From contig JAJRPO010000019.1 of NCBI GenBank assembly GCA_024280735.1, positions 1 through 64,000 of the forward strand: a DNA stretch of 64,000 nucleotides, read 5' to 3'. Shown one piece after another: positions 42,918 through 52,338 of the stretch. The notes below the pieces were generated by a model. The model searched no databases. It saw nothing but the letters and a program-made list of their open reading frames with translations, and had not been told where the DNA came from. The position numbers and the translations under genes are program-made. Each line of letters opens with the position of its first letter. Position 1 is the stretch's first letter. This DNA comes from Alphaproteobacteria bacterium. Lineage in GTDB: Bacteria; Pseudomonadota; Alphaproteobacteria; Rhodobacterales; Rhodobacteraceae.

Positions 42918-45875
42918 CTAGTTTCCTTCTACTGTCAGCGCGGCATCCACCAGCGCAGCTTGTTCTAATTTGTGAGAGCTGGCCAATCCGGTCGCCGGAG
43001 AGGCGGCAGCAGAGCGGCCCGCATAGGCTGGCCGCGTGTGTTTGTGACCGATGCGGGTTAGCACCCACTCGATATTGGGTTCAATGAACGACCAAGCCCC
43101 TTGGTTTTTCGGCTCTTCCTGACACCAGACAAAATCGGCACCTGTAAAGCGCGACAGTTCCTTGACCAAGGATTGCGCCGGCACCGGATAATATTGCTCG
43201 ACTCTAAGCAGATAGACATCGTCTAGCCCACGTTCGTCACGTTCCGCCAGCAGATCATAATAGACCTTACCGGAACACAGCACCACGCGTTTGATTTTGT
43301 CATCTGCCACAAGTGCCGTATCCGAGCTGCCTTTCTGCGCATCATCCCACAGCACACGGTGGAAACTGGACCCCGTCACAAAATCCTGAATTTCCGAGGT
43401 GCACAGCTTGTGGCGCAACAGGGATTTCGGCGTCATCATCACCAGCGGTTTGCGGTACGTGCGGTGCATCTGGCGGCGCAGAATGTGGAAGTAATTCGAC
43501 GGGGTGGTGCAATTGGCCACGATCCAGTTATCCCCGCCACACATTTGCAAGAACCGCTCAAGGCGCGCGCTGGAATGCTCTGGTCCTTGACCCTCATAGC
43601 CGTGCGGCAACAGCATCACGAGGCCTGACATCCGCAGCCATTTCGCCTCGCCCGAACTGATAAACTGATCAATCATGATCTGCGCCCCATTGGCGAAATC
43701 GCCAAACTGCGCTTCCCACAGGGTCAGCGCGTTGGGTTCCGCAAGCGTGTAGCCGTATTCATACCCCAGCACCGCGTATTCCGACAGCATACTGTCGATC
43801 ACATCATATTTGGCCTGCTTGTCGCGGATGTTATTGAGCGGCAGATAACGCTGTTCGGTTTTTTGATCAATAATGCCGGAATGACGCTGGGAAAATGTAC
43901 CCCGTGTACAGTCCTGCCCTGACAGGCGTACCGGATAGCCTTCCAGCAAAAGCGTGCCAAAGGCCAGCGCCTCGGCAGTCGCCCAATCAATGCCTTGGCC
44001 CGTTTCAAACATCTTTTTCTTGGTATCGAGCAGGCGGGTAATCGTGCGATGCGTGTTGTAATCGTTGGGCACGGTGGTCAGCGCCTTGCCGACCTCCGCC
44101 AGATTATCCGCATCGACCGAGGTGGCACCCCGTTGGTATTCCTCGCCGCGTTTATCAAGGTGCGACCAACGCCCATCCAGCCAATCGGCTTTATTAGGTT
44201 TGTAGTTGCGGCCGACCTCAAATTCTTCAGACAAGAAGGCCTGAAATTCGGTCTTGGTGTCCTCAATCTCGCCCTCTGGGATCAACCCGTCACGCACCAG
44301 CCGTTCAGTGTACAGCGTCAGAGAGGTTTTCTGTTTCTTGATATGGGTGTACATTTCGGGGTTGGTGAACATCGGCTCATCCCCCTCATTATGGCCAAAA
44401 CGGCGATAACAGAAAATATCGAGCACCACGTCTTTGTGGAACTTCTGGCGGAATTCCGTGGCCACCTTGGCGGCATGAACCACCGCTTCCGGATCGTCGC
44501 CGTTCACGTGGAAAATCGGCGCCTCGACCATCAGCGCAATATCGGTGCAATAGGGCGAGGAGCGCGAGTTATGCGGCGCGGTGGTGAAACCGATCTGATT
44601 GTTCACCACAATATGCATGGTGCCGCCGGTTTTATGGCCGCGCAGGCCGGACAGGCCGAAACACTCGGCAATCACGCCTTGGCCCGCGAATGCCGCGTCG
44701 CCGTGCAGCAGAATGGGCAGAACCTGAACCCGATCCACATCGTCCTTTTGTTCCTGCTTGGCGCGCGCTTTGCCCAGAACCACCGGATTAACCGCCTCAA
44801 GATGCGAGGGATTGGCCGTCAGCGACAGATGCACCGAATTGCCATCAAAATCCCGATCAGACGAGGCCCCAAGATGGTATTTCACATCGCCAGAGCCGCC
44901 CACATCATTGGGTTTGGAACTGCCGCCCTGAAATTCGTTGAAAATCGCCCTGAACGGTTTGGCCATCACATTGGCCAGCACATTCAGGCGGCCCCGATGC
45001 GGCATGCCAATGATGATGTCTTTCACCCCCAGTGCGCCGCCGCGTTTGATGATTTGTTCCATGGCAGGGATCAAGGCCTCGGCCCCATCCAGCCCGAAAC
45101 GCTTGGTGCCCATGTATTTGACGTGCAGGAACTTCTCGAAGCCCTCGGCTTCGACCATCTTTTTCAAAATGGCTTTGCGGCCCTGTTTGGTGAACTGGAT
45201 TTCTTTGCCAAAACCCTCGATGCGTTCTTTCAGCCAACCCGCTTGGGCTGAATCCGAAATATGCATGTATTGAATTGCAAATGTGCCGCAATAAGTGCGC
45301 CGCACGATATCCAGAATTTGCCGCATAGTGGCGGTTTCTAAACCCAGCACGTTGTCGAGGTAAATCGGCCGATCCATATCCGCCTCGGTAAAACCATAGG
45401 TCGCCGGTTCCAGCTCTGGCAAAGCACCAGACTTGCGCATGTTCAGCGGGTCAAGATCCGCCTTGAGGTGCCCGACAATCCGGTGCGCGCGGATCAGCAT
45501 TAAGGCGCGCACGGAATCCAGCACCGCTTGACGGACTTCTGCCGCTGAAATCTCGACACCTTTGTCGGCGGCTTTTTGCGTGACCTTCTTCTCGGCATGG
45601 GCGGCAGGGTCTTCGCCCCATTGCCCATCGAGAGCCTGTGTCAGATCATCATCCGGCACCGGCGGCCAATCACTGCGCGCCCAGCTAGGCCCTGCGGCCT
45701 CGGCCTGCACGTCTTTAGATGCATCCCCAAGCCCCTTGAAATAGGCCACCCAAGCGGCATCAACCGCGCCGGGATCGCGGGTGTAACGGGCATAAAGCTG
45801 CTCGATATACGCCGCGTTATGGCCCTGTAGAAAGGACTCTGAATGGAATTGGTCGTTGGAGGGATGGTCGGTCAT
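42918..45875 (-). CDS. sucA: 2-oxoglutarate dehydrogenase E1
   Basis: 985 residues. Thiamine-diphosphate-dependent decarboxylase of the TCA cycle. N-terminal SESFLQGHNAAYIEQLYARY is the E1o-specific extension; IIGMPHRGRLNVLANVMAKP, GDAAFAGQGVIAE (ThDP-binding GDxxF) and HNEGDEPMFTNPEMY follow; the C-terminal half has HGYEGQGPEHSSARLERFLQ and the ending VWCQEEPKNQGAWSFIEP. ATG 45875 (MTDHPSNDQF) is the family start; the longer frame to 45902 adds nine residues. It lies 17 bp after the small lipoprotein gene. Confidence 0.96.
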   Translation of the reverse strand: MTDHPSNDQFHSESFLQGHNAAYIEQLYARYTRDPGAVDAAWVAYFKGLGDASKDVQAEAAGPSWARSDWPPVPDDDLTQALDGQWGEDPAAHAEKKVTQKAADKGVEISAAEVRQAVLDSVRALMLIRAHRIVGHLKADLDPLNMRKSGALPELEPATYGFTEADMDRPIYLDNVLGLETATMRQILDIVRRTYCGTFAIQYMHISDSAQAGWLKERIEGFGKEIQFTKQGRKAILKKMVEAEGFEKFLHVKYMGTKRFGLDGAEALIPAMEQIIKRGGALGVKDIIIGMPHRGRLNVLANVMAKPFRAIFNEFQGGSSKPNDVGGSGDVKYHLGASSDRDFDGNSVHLSLTANPSHLEAVNPVVLGKARAKQEQKDDVDRVQVLPILLHGDAAFAGQGVIAECFGLSGLRGHKTGGTMHIVVNNQIGFTTAPHNSRSSPYCTDIALMVEAPIFHVNGDDPEAVVHAAKVATEFRQKFHKDVVLDIFCYRRFGHNEGDEPMFTNPEMYTHIKKQKTSLTLYTERLVRDGLIPEGEIEDTKTEFQAFLSEEFEVGRNYKPNKADWLDGRWSHLDKRGEEYQRGATSVDADNLAEVGKALTTVPNDYNTHRTITRLLDTKKKMFETGQGIDWATAEALAFGTLLLEGYPVRLSGQDCTRGTFSQRHSGIIDQKTEQRYLPLNNIRDKQAKYDVIDSMLSEYAVLGYEYGYTLAEPNALTLWEAQFGDFANGAQIMIDQFISSGEAKWLRMSGLVMLLPHGYEGQGPEHSSARLERFLQMCGGDNWIVANCTTPSNYFHILRRQMHRTYRKPLVMMTPKSLLRHKLCTSEIQDFVTGSSFHRVLWDDAQKGSSDTALVADDKIKRVVLCSGKVYYDLLAERDERGLDDVYLLRVEQYYPVPAQSLVKELSRFTGADFVWCQEEPKNQGAWSFIEPNIEWVLTRIGHKHTRPAYAGRSAAASPATGLASSHKLEQAALVDAALTVEGN

Positions 45876-45892
45876 GGGGTTAGCCTTCCTGT

Positions 45893-46237
45893 TCATGTGC
45901 AATGAAAAACGAGGTAATCTGTATTGTCGATCGTGTTGGGATGTGACGGTTCTATTGGCTCAACTTTACGAACGGAACGGCCCAATTGCGCGCAAACATT
46001 TTTTGGAGCGTTTTTCAATTGGACTGAGGTTGCTATTTTGGGTTTGAGATAAATAGCAATACGTTTGTCCACTTGAATGAGAACAACCACAGATTCAGGC
46101 GGCAAGCCGGAAGATGCGACCATTTTTTTTGCTGCCAAAGAGCTAATTGCGGGGCGCGCTTTATTTGGGGCTTCGGGCACGCAAGCCATCAACCCCAATA
46201 AAACAAAAGTAAGTGAAACGCCCTGCAAAAAAATCAT
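45893..46237 (-). CDS. Small lipoprotein coupled to sucD
   Basis: 114 residues. The start MIFLQGVSLTFVLLGLMACV is a lipoprotein signal with lipobox LMAC (Cys20), so the mature protein is probably lipid anchored on the periplasmic side. The rest has a hydrophobic stretch ESVVVLIQVDKRIAIYL and a final Cys; no family is recognised. The open frame continues upstream inside sucD to 46453, but only from ATG 46237, one base after the sucD stop, does the protein look real. It is squeezed between sucD and sucA in the same orientation, so it would be co-expressed with the TCA enzymes. Confidence 0.6.
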   Translation of the reverse strand: MIFLQGVSLTFVLLGLMACVPEAPNKARPAISSLAAKKMVASSGLPPESVVVLIQVDKRIAIYLKPKIATSVQLKNAPKNVCAQLGRSVRKVEPIEPSHPNTIDNTDYLVFHCT

Positions 46238-46238
46238 A

Positions 46239-47120
46239 CTACCCAATCGCCTCAAGCACTGCTTGGCCAAGGCCTGCAGGGCTTTCCGCCACGATAATCC
46301 CTGCCATGCGCATGGCTTCGATCTTATCCTCGGCACCGCCTTTGCCACCGGCAACAATCGCGCCCGCGTGGCCCATGCGGCGGCCCGGAGGTGCTGTGCG
46401 TCCAGCGATAAAGCCCGCAATCGGTTTCTTGCGGCCCTTCTTTGCTTCATCAATCAGGAATTGCGAGGCATCTTCCTCGGCACTGCCGCCGATTTCGCCA
46501 ATCATAATGATGCTTTGTGTGTCGTCATCGCCCAGCAGCAAGTCCAGCGCGTCGATATGTTCGGTGCCTTTAATCGGGTCACCGCCGATGCCGATACAGG
46601 TGGATTGACCAAGGCCAATCGCTGTCGTCTGGCCCACGGCCTCATAAGTCAGCGTGCCAGAGCGCGAGATCACGCCCACGGAACCGGCCATATGAATATG
46701 CCCCGGCATAATGCCAATCTTGCAGGCACCCGGCGTGATGATGCCCGGGCAATTTGGCCCGATCAGGCGGGATTTGGAGCCTTCTAACGCGCGTTTCACC
46801 CGCATCATATCCAGCACCGGAATGCCCTCGGTGATGGCAACAATCAGTTCCATCTCCGCGTCAATCGCTTCCAAGATGCTGTCAGCAGCAAACGGCGGCG
46901 GCACATAAATCACTGTGGCATTGGCCCCCGTCACATGGCGCGCCTCATGCACGGAATTGAACACCGGCAGGCCGAGATGGGACATCCCGCCTTTGCCCGG
47001 CGTCACGCCGCCGACCATCTGCGTGCCATATTCAATGGCCTGCTCAGAGTGAAAAGTGCCTTGCGAGCCGGTGAAGCCCTGACAGATTACCTTGGTGTTT
47101 TTGTCTACGAGTACGGCCAT
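46239..47120 (-). CDS. sucD: Succinyl-CoA synthetase alpha subunit
   Basis: 293 residues. CoA-binding Rossmann part ([20 protein letters not shown]), the [16 protein letters not shown] segment, and the phosphohistidine loop [19 protein letters not shown] (His about 246) are complete. Makes ATP/GTP from succinyl-CoA together with SucC. ATG 47120 gives [10 protein letters not shown]; the frame upstream to 47159 is an artefact of the repeat. Separated from sucC by an inverted-repeat element. Confidence 0.96.
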   Translation of the reverse strand: MAVLVDKNTKVICQGFTGSQGTFHSEQAIEYGTQMVGGVTPGKGGMSHLGLPVFNSVHEARHVTGANATVIYVPPPFAADSILEAIDAEMELIVAITEGIPVLDMMRVKRALEGSKSRLIGPNCPGIITPGACKIGIMPGHIHMAGSVGVISRSGTLTYEAVGQTTAIGLGQSTCIGIGGDPIKGTEHIDALDLLLGDDDTQSIIMIGEIGGSAEEDASQFLIDEAKKGRKKPIAGFIAGRTAPPGRRMGHAGAIVAGGKGGAEDKIEAMRMAGIIVAESPAGLGQAVLEAIG

Positions 47121-47135
47121 GTTGAGCCTCCATAA

Positions 47136-47196
47136 GTAGGGTGCGTGGTTTCCACGCACCGTTAATCCAGTGGTGCGTGGAAACCACGCACCCTAC
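47136..47196. repeat. 25-bp perfect inverted repeat pair between sucC and sucD
   Basis: A 25-bp unit (47136-47160) and its exact reverse complement (47172-47196) are separated by 11 bp. Each unit is itself a hairpin, GGTGCGTGG-TTT-CCACGCACC. This is the layout of a REP/BIME-type repeat. It fills nearly the whole sucC-sucD spacer and could stabilise the sucC mRNA 3' end or attenuate read-through. Confidence 0.8.
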
Positions 47197-47198
47197 AA

Positions 47199-48392
47199 TT
47201 ATCCTTTGACTGCTGCCACGATTTTCGCGGCTGCGTCGCCCAGATCATCGGCGGCAATCACGTCCACATCGCTCTCGGTGATGATGCGTTTGCCCTCGGC
47301 CACGTTGGTACCCTCAAGGCGCACCACCAGCGGCACTTTCAGGCCGACTTCTTTCACGGCTGCAACCACGCCCTCGGCGATCACATCGCAGCGCATGATG
47401 CCGCCGAAGATGTTCACAAGGATACCTTTAACGTTGGGATCAGAAGTGATGATTTTAAACGCTTCGGTTACTTTTTCGGTTGTAGCACCGCCGCCTACGT
47501 CCAGGAAATTGGCCGGCGAGGAGCCGTAGAGTTTGATAATGTCCATGGTGGACATCGCCAGACCTGCGCCGTTCACCATACAGCCGATTTCGCCATCCAG
47601 CGAGATGTAGTTGAGATCGAATTTGGAGGCAGCGAGTTCTTTCTCGTCTTCCTCGGTCTCGTCACGCAGGGCCAGGATTTCTTGTTGGCGGTACAGGGCA
47701 TTATCGTCAAAGCCCATTTTGGCGTCGAGACATTTTAAATCACCAGCCGTGGTGACAATCAACGGGTTGATTTCCAACATTTCCATGTCGCGTTCAATGA
47801 ACATTTTATAGAGGATGTTGATAAGTGCGACGCATTGTTTAATTTGTTTGCCTTCTAAACCCAGCGCAAAGGCCACGCGGCGGCCGTGAAAGCTGGACAG
47901 GCCGGAGGCGGGGTCAACTGTGAAAGACAGAATTTTTTCTGGCGTATCAGCGGCCACGGCTTCAATATCCATGCCGCCCTCGGTGGATACAACAAAGGAC
48001 ACCCGCGAAGACACACGATCGACCAGCATCGCCAGATACAATTCGCGCTCAATACCGGCGCCATCCTCGATGTAAATCCGGTTAACCTGCTTACCTTTGG
48101 GACCTGTTTGATGTGTCACCAGCGTGCGGCCCAGCATTTTTTGCGCCTCAAGCGCTGCCTCTTCCACCGATTTGGTCAGGCGCACGCCGCCTTGTTCGCC
48201 GGCCTCGGCCTCTTTGAAGGAACCTTTGCCGCGCCCGCCTGCGTGGATTTGCGCTTTCACCACCCAAACAGGGCCGTCAAGTTCACCCGCCGCAGTTTTT
48301 GCGTCTTCGTATTTCAGTACCGGACGTCCGTCTGACACTGGCGCGCCGTATTCTTTGAGCAATTTTTTGGCTTGATATTCATGGATGTTCAT
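47199..48392 (-). CDS. sucC: Succinyl-CoA synthetase beta subunit
   Basis: 397 residues. ATP-grasp domain with [20 protein letters not shown] and [19 protein letters not shown], then [20 protein letters not shown] and the ligase domain with [20 protein letters not shown]. First gene of the suc operon, with AGGAGCCTCCGCAG before the ATG. Two palindromic operator-like sites lie about 105-135 bp upstream. Confidence 0.97.
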   Translation of the reverse strand: MNIHEYQAKKLLKEYGAPVSDGRPVLKYEDAKTAAGELDGPVWVVKAQIHAGGRGKGSFKEAEAGEQGGVRLTKSVEEAALEAQKMLGRTLVTHQTGPKGKQVNRIYIEDGAGIERELYLAMLVDRVSSRVSFVVSTEGGMDIEAVAADTPEKILSFTVDPASGLSSFHGRRVAFALGLEGKQIKQCVALINILYKMFIERDMEMLEINPLIVTTAGDLKCLDAKMGFDDNALYRQQEILALRDETEEDEKELAASKFDLNYISLDGEIGCMVNGAGLAMSTMDIIKLYGSSPANFLDVGGGATTEKVTEAFKIITSDPNVKGILVNIFGGIMRCDVIAEGVVAAVKEVGLKVPLVVRLEGTNVAEGKRIITESDVDVIAADDLGDAAAKIVAAVKG

Positions 48393-48496
48393 CTGCGGAG
48401 GCTCCTGAAAGTCCGATTAAGTGCTGGCGTTGAAATTGACAGTATTTGACCGGATATAGAAGCAAAAAATGGGTTTTAAGGGGTTTTTCCTCATTA

Positions 48497-48527
48497 TGTG
48501 ATCACAGCAAAAAAATATGTGATCACA
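48497..48527. promoter_or_regulatory. Paired TGTGATCACA operator-like sites before sucC
   Basis: TGTGATCACA occurs at 48497-48506 and again at 48518-48527, with centres 21 bp apart (two helical turns), and the flanks (ATTATG and CATAAT) extend the symmetry. This arrangement fits cooperative binding of two dimers, for example of a GntR-type regulator, controlling the suc operon. The regulator is not identified. Confidence 0.6.
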
Positions 48528-48603
48528 TAATGTGAGGCGGCATGGAGAATCACCCCAAGGATGTAAATTATTCAAATAATTGAATATCTATAGGGGCGTC
48601 AGA

Positions 48604-49092
48604 TTATTCCGCCAACGCTTGCAATCGCAGCCGCGCTATCTGATGAACCTGATTGAGCGCCTCCCGAAATTCTGTAGCAGTGTCATTACCAACACGAGAG
48701 CGGAAATTTGCCAGTATTTCGTGACGATCACGGCCCCGTACAGCCAATATATAAGGAAAGCCAAATGCGGCGCGGTATTGGGTATTCAGGGATGTAAATT
48801 CCTCGAACTCGGCCTCGGAGCATTGATCCAGGCCGGCGCTGGCCTGCTCGGAGGTGCTTTCCTCGGTCAGCACGCCGGATTTCGCCAGTTTACCAGCCAA
48901 ATCGGGATGGGCGCATAGCAAAGTCATTTGCAATTCATGGGCAGCCCCTTCCACTATCGCGGCCATCGGGCCGATATTGTCTAACGGGTCAGACGCGGGC
49001 CCTTGATCAAACAGCGTTTCAGCGACCCAAGGGCTGTGCTCATAGATGCCACCATATTGAGCAATGAAATCCGCACGATTGTCTTGTGTCAT
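48604..49092 (-). CDS. uraD: OHCU decarboxylase
   Basis: 162 residues. 2-oxo-4-hydroxy-4-carboxy-5-ureidoimidazoline decarboxylase, the last step to S-allantoin in uric acid breakdown. GGIYEHSPWVAETLF (catalytic His), LCAHPDLAGKLA, TEESTSEQASAGLD and FGFPYILAVRGRDRHEIL are the family marks. It is divergent from the 8-oxoguanine-deaminase-like gene across 83 bp; no uricase or HIU hydrolase gene is in the window. Confidence 0.92.
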   Translation of the reverse strand: MTQDNRADFIAQYGGIYEHSPWVAETLFDQGPASDPLDNIGPMAAIVEGAAHELQMTLLCAHPDLAGKLAKSGVLTEESTSEQASAGLDQCSEAEFEEFTSLNTQYRAAFGFPYILAVRGRDRHEILANFRSRVGNDTATEFREALNQVHQIARLRLQALAE

Positions 49093-49175
49093 TATTCTCT
49101 CCCGTTGCGGAAATTGTGGCTATGATTATGGCAGATCCGCGCGTAAGTTTCCTACACAACAGGAAAAGGCGTCCC

Positions 49176-50510
49176 ATGGCAACCACCGTTATTAAAAATG
49201 CGCAAGTCGTCGTGACGATGAACAAAGCGCGGGCAGAAATCAGTCATGCGGATATTTTAATCCGTGACGGGGTTATAGATGCAGTGGGGCAGGGGCTGAA
49301 TGGCGACGAGGTTATTCACGCGCAGGGCTGTGTTGTGACGCCGGGGTTGGTGAATACGCACCACCACCTTTTCCAAACGCTGACCCGTGCCGTGCCCGGT
49401 GGTCAGGATGCGCTGTTGTTTGGCTGGCTGCAAACGCTTTACCCGATCTGGGCCAAGATGGGACCGGACGAGATATTCACCTCGGCGCAGGTTGGTTTGG
49501 CTGAATTGGCATTGTCCGGTTGCACCATGTCGTCAGATCACCTGTATATGTATCCAAACGGTGCCCGGCTCGAGGACACAATCGAGGCTGCCAAAACCAT
49601 CGGCCTGCGGTTTCACCCGACGCGCGGGTCCATGAGCATCGGTGAAAGCGCGGGGGGCCTGCCACCGGATACATTGGTGGAAAATGAGGCTGCCATTCTC
49701 GAGGATTGCATTCGGGTTGTGGATGCCTTTCATGACGCCACCGATGGCGCAATGGTGCGGGTTGGCCTTGCGCCTTGCTCGCCGTTTTCTGTCAGCCGTG
49801 AATTGATGCGCGATACCGCATTGCTGGCGCGCGACAAGGGGGTGATGCTGCACACTCATTTGGCCGAGAATGACGAGGACATATCGTATTCGCTGGAAAA
49901 ATTTGGTTGCCGCCCCGGCCAATACGCCGAAGATCTGGGTTGGACGGGCCATGATGTCTGGCACGCCCATTGCGTGAAACTGGACACCCAGGAGATTGAT
50001 TTATTTGCCCGTTCCGGCACCGGTGTTGCCCATTGCCCCTGTTCCAACTGCCGGCTCGGGTCCGGCATCGCCCCTGTGCGCCAAATGCGTGACGCAGGTG
50101 TGAAAGTGGCGCTTGGGGTGGATGGTTCGGCCTCTAATGACGCGGGGCATTTGTTGGACGAGGCGCGCCAATTAATGCTGTTGCAAAGGGTGGCAAATGG
50201 GGCCGATGCCATGTCCGCGCGCGAAACCCTAGAGATTGCTACATTGGGGGGCGCGCAAGTGTTAGGGCGCAGCGACCTTGGGTCAATCGAGGTTGGAAAA
50301 CGGGCTGATATTGCGATTTGGGACTTGTCCGGTATTGCGGCGGCTGGCAACTGGGATCTGGTGGCGGCACTGGTTTTGACCGGGCCGCACAATGTGCGTG
50401 ACCTGCTGGTAGAGGGGCGGCGCGTGGTGCGGGATGGCCACTTGACTGGCATAGAGCTGGGCACAGTAATTGAGCGGCAAAACACCTTGGCCCGCGCCTT
50501 GATGGCATAA
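49176..50510 (+). CDS. 8-oxoguanine deaminase-like amidohydrolase
   Basis: 444 residues of the TRZ/ATZ amidohydrolase group. Metal and catalytic residues: VTPGLVNTHHHLFQTLTR, LHTHLAENDEDI, WHAHCVKLDTQE, and ALGVDGSASNDAGHLLDE. The overall pattern fits 8-oxoguanine deaminase (8-oxoguanine to urate plus ammonia), but chlorohydrolase relatives look similar. ATG 49176 has AGGAAAAGG upstream; a frame start at 49086 overlaps uraD and is rejected. The neighbouring uraD and xanthine/uracil permease support a purine substrate. Confidence 0.85.
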   Translation: MATTVIKNAQVVVTMNKARAEISHADILIRDGVIDAVGQGLNGDEVIHAQGCVVTPGLVNTHHHLFQTLTRAVPGGQDALLFGWLQTLYPIWAKMGPDEIFTSAQVGLAELALSGCTMSSDHLYMYPNGARLEDTIEAAKTIGLRFHPTRGSMSIGESAGGLPPDTLVENEAAILEDCIRVVDAFHDATDGAMVRVGLAPCSPFSVSRELMRDTALLARDKGVMLHTHLAENDEDISYSLEKFGCRPGQYAEDLGWTGHDVWHAHCVKLDTQEIDLFARSGTGVAHCPCSNCRLGSGIAPVRQMRDAGVKVALGVDGSASNDAGHLLDEARQLMLLQRVANGADAMSARETLEIATLGGAQVLGRSDLGSIEVGKRADIAIWDLSGIAAAGNWDLVAALVLTGPHNVRDLLVEGRRVVRDGHLTGIELGTVIERQNTLARALMA

Positions 50511-50511
50511 G

Positions 50512-50543
50512 AAAAGCCGCCCCTGTTGCAGGTGCGACTTTTA
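50512..50543 (+). terminator. Intrinsic terminator of the deaminase gene
   Basis: A stem with two mismatches (AAAAGCCGC with GCGACTTTT, then CCTG with CAGG, loop TTG) begins one base after the stop and ends in TTTT. Confidence 0.65.
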
Positions 50544-50627
50544 CGCGTAAGCGATGCGAGTTAACCAATAATCGCAACTCTTGAGTGTTTGCAGCACAAC
50601 CAAGAGTGCGCATCAATCCAAAATCAA

Positions 50628-50653
50628 AAAATGCGCCAGTAACGGCGCATTTT
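50628..50653. terminator. Bidirectional terminator between deaminase and permease genes
   Basis: AAAATGCGCC (50628-50637) pairs perfectly with GGCGCATTTT (50644-50653), loop AGTAAC, between convergent genes. Confidence 0.8.
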
Positions 50654-50679
50654 CCAGTTCTTAGATGTTTGCTTTGGAA

Positions 50680-52077
50680 CTAGTCTTCTTCAGGCAGTGC
50701 CAAGTTCAACACAATCGCGATGATTGCTGCTGGCAACAATCCGGACGTCAGCAATATCTGCGCGGTCTTGCCCATATGCGCCAATGCCTCTGGCACCAGT
50801 TTTAGGCCCAAGCCAAAAGACAATGCGGTTGCAAAGATAACCATGTTGCGTCTGTTCCACTTCACATCTGCCAGCATGGACAGACCCGCTGCCGCCACCA
50901 TACCAAACATGATGATCACGCCGCCGCCCAAAACATTGATTGGTACGGTGTTAATCACGGCACCCACTTTGGGGATCAGACCCGCAGCAATCAAGAACAA
51001 CGCCCCAATGGTCACAACGTGACGACTCATCACACCGGTCATGGAAATCAAACCGACATTCTGGCTAAAGGAGGTGTTTGGCAGGCCGCCAAAAATACCG
51101 GCAATTGCGGTGCCAAAACCATCGGCATAGGTTGCGCCAGTGATTTCCTTGTCTGTTGCCTCACGTCCAGCCCCGCCTTTGGTGATGCCGGAAACATCGC
51201 CAACGGTTTCAATCGCCGAGATGATCGCCATCAAACACATGCCGATAATAATTGCCCAGTTTATCTCAAACCCCCAACGAAATGGGCTTGGCAGCTCAAA
51301 CAATGCGGCGCGGCTGATGTTGCCAAGGTTCACTTGGCCCATGAAATACGCCACGATATAACCGGCAATCAACCCGACAAGAACCGCCGCAACGGCCATA
51401 AAGCCGCGCATAAAGAACTTGATCCCCAAGGTAACAAAGATCACGACCAAAGCGGGAAACCACATTTGCATCGAGCCAAATACCACGTTTGAAAGGTCCG
51501 GCGCTGTATGGGCCGCTTTGGCTGCACCAAGAATTGCGCTTGCTTTGGCAAAGGCTGGCACACCACCTGCGGCGTATTTAATCCCAACTTCAACCAGTGA
51601 CAGGCCAATCATCAGAACAATCAGACCCGTGACCAGTGGCGGTAAGGCAAATCGTATTTTTCCAACAAAAGTGCCAATCAGGAAATGGAACACACCGCCA
51701 ATGACAACACCGGTCATCAGGCCCGCCATTCCCGCCGTTCCGGCCCCTGCAACGGCAGGGATCATCACAGGCAAGAACGCAAAGGATGTCCCCTGCACAA
51801 TCGGTAGTTTAGCCCCCATTGGACCCATGCCAATGGTTTGAAACAGGGTGGCAATACCGGCAAACAGCATCGACATCTGGATCATATAGCGCATATCCGG
51901 AAAACCGAGCGCCCCTTGATCAGAGCCAAAACCAAAGCCAGCGGCCCCGGCAATGATGATCGCGGGCGTGACATTTGACGCGAACATCGCCAAAACATGT
52001 TGCAATCCCAGCGGGATTGCCTGTGCCAATGGTGGCATATAGTCGGGATTGGTGTGATCCCCTGTTGAATCGGACAT
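50680..52077 (-). CDS. NCS2 family xanthine/uracil permease
   Basis: 465 residues, about 14 membrane segments. NAT/NCS2 signature SFSQNVGLISMTGV (QNxGxxxxT) at about 335-348, and an early AIPLGLQHVLAMFASNVTPA. A proton or sodium symporter for xanthine, uric acid or uracil. GGGGGAGAAA precedes the ATG. Placement next to uraD and the deaminase suggests a purine substrate. Confidence 0.9.
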   Translation of the reverse strand: MSDSTGDHTNPDYMPPLAQAIPLGLQHVLAMFASNVTPAIIIAGAAGFGFGSDQGALGFPDMRYMIQMSMLFAGIATLFQTIGMGPMGAKLPIVQGTSFAFLPVMIPAVAGAGTAGMAGLMTGVVIGGVFHFLIGTFVGKIRFALPPLVTGLIVLMIGLSLVEVGIKYAAGGVPAFAKASAILGAAKAAHTAPDLSNVVFGSMQMWFPALVVIFVTLGIKFFMRGFMAVAAVLVGLIAGYIVAYFMGQVNLGNISRAALFELPSPFRWGFEINWAIIIGMCLMAIISAIETVGDVSGITKGGAGREATDKEITGATYADGFGTAIAGIFGGLPNTSFSQNVGLISMTGVMSRHVVTIGALFLIAAGLIPKVGAVINTVPINVLGGGVIIMFGMVAAAGLSMLADVKWNRRNMVIFATALSFGLGLKLVPEALAHMGKTAQILLTSGLLPAAIIAIVLNLALPEED

Positions 52078-52338
52078 GTATTTCTCCCCCTTTTGGACCG
52101 GCGCCCTTTATAGACGCTCTTAACATGTGAGGTAATTTTTACCTTTAGAGAGTGTCCTTGGTTATTAGGGCAATAGCAAGAAAATTCAACATCTAGGGAA
52201 CAATTCGCTGGCGGTGCTATATTTGGTAGCACCCTTAATCGCAGACTGTGTAAAGAATTGCCTGCGCTGTTTCAGGGGCTTGACGGTTTCGTTGTTTCGT
52301 AGTTGTTGTGCATCTAACTCAGACAAAGGAATACTCTC

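Noticed and set aside
43995-45251. Long plus-strand open frame (over 400 codons) opposite sucA
   Set aside because: It is the antisense of a well-supported sucA, has no family features and follows from the third-position bias of sucA codons.
46238-46453. Upstream extension of the small lipoprotein frame inside sucD
   Set aside because: Only the part from 46237 looks like a protein with a signal sequence; the upstream part overlaps sucD coding sequence in another frame.
52078-52338. Possible purine riboswitch before the NCS2 permease
   Set aside because: I looked for the conserved purine-aptamer loops and three-way junction and did not find them; only a short GGTAAxxTTACC-type inverted repeat is present.
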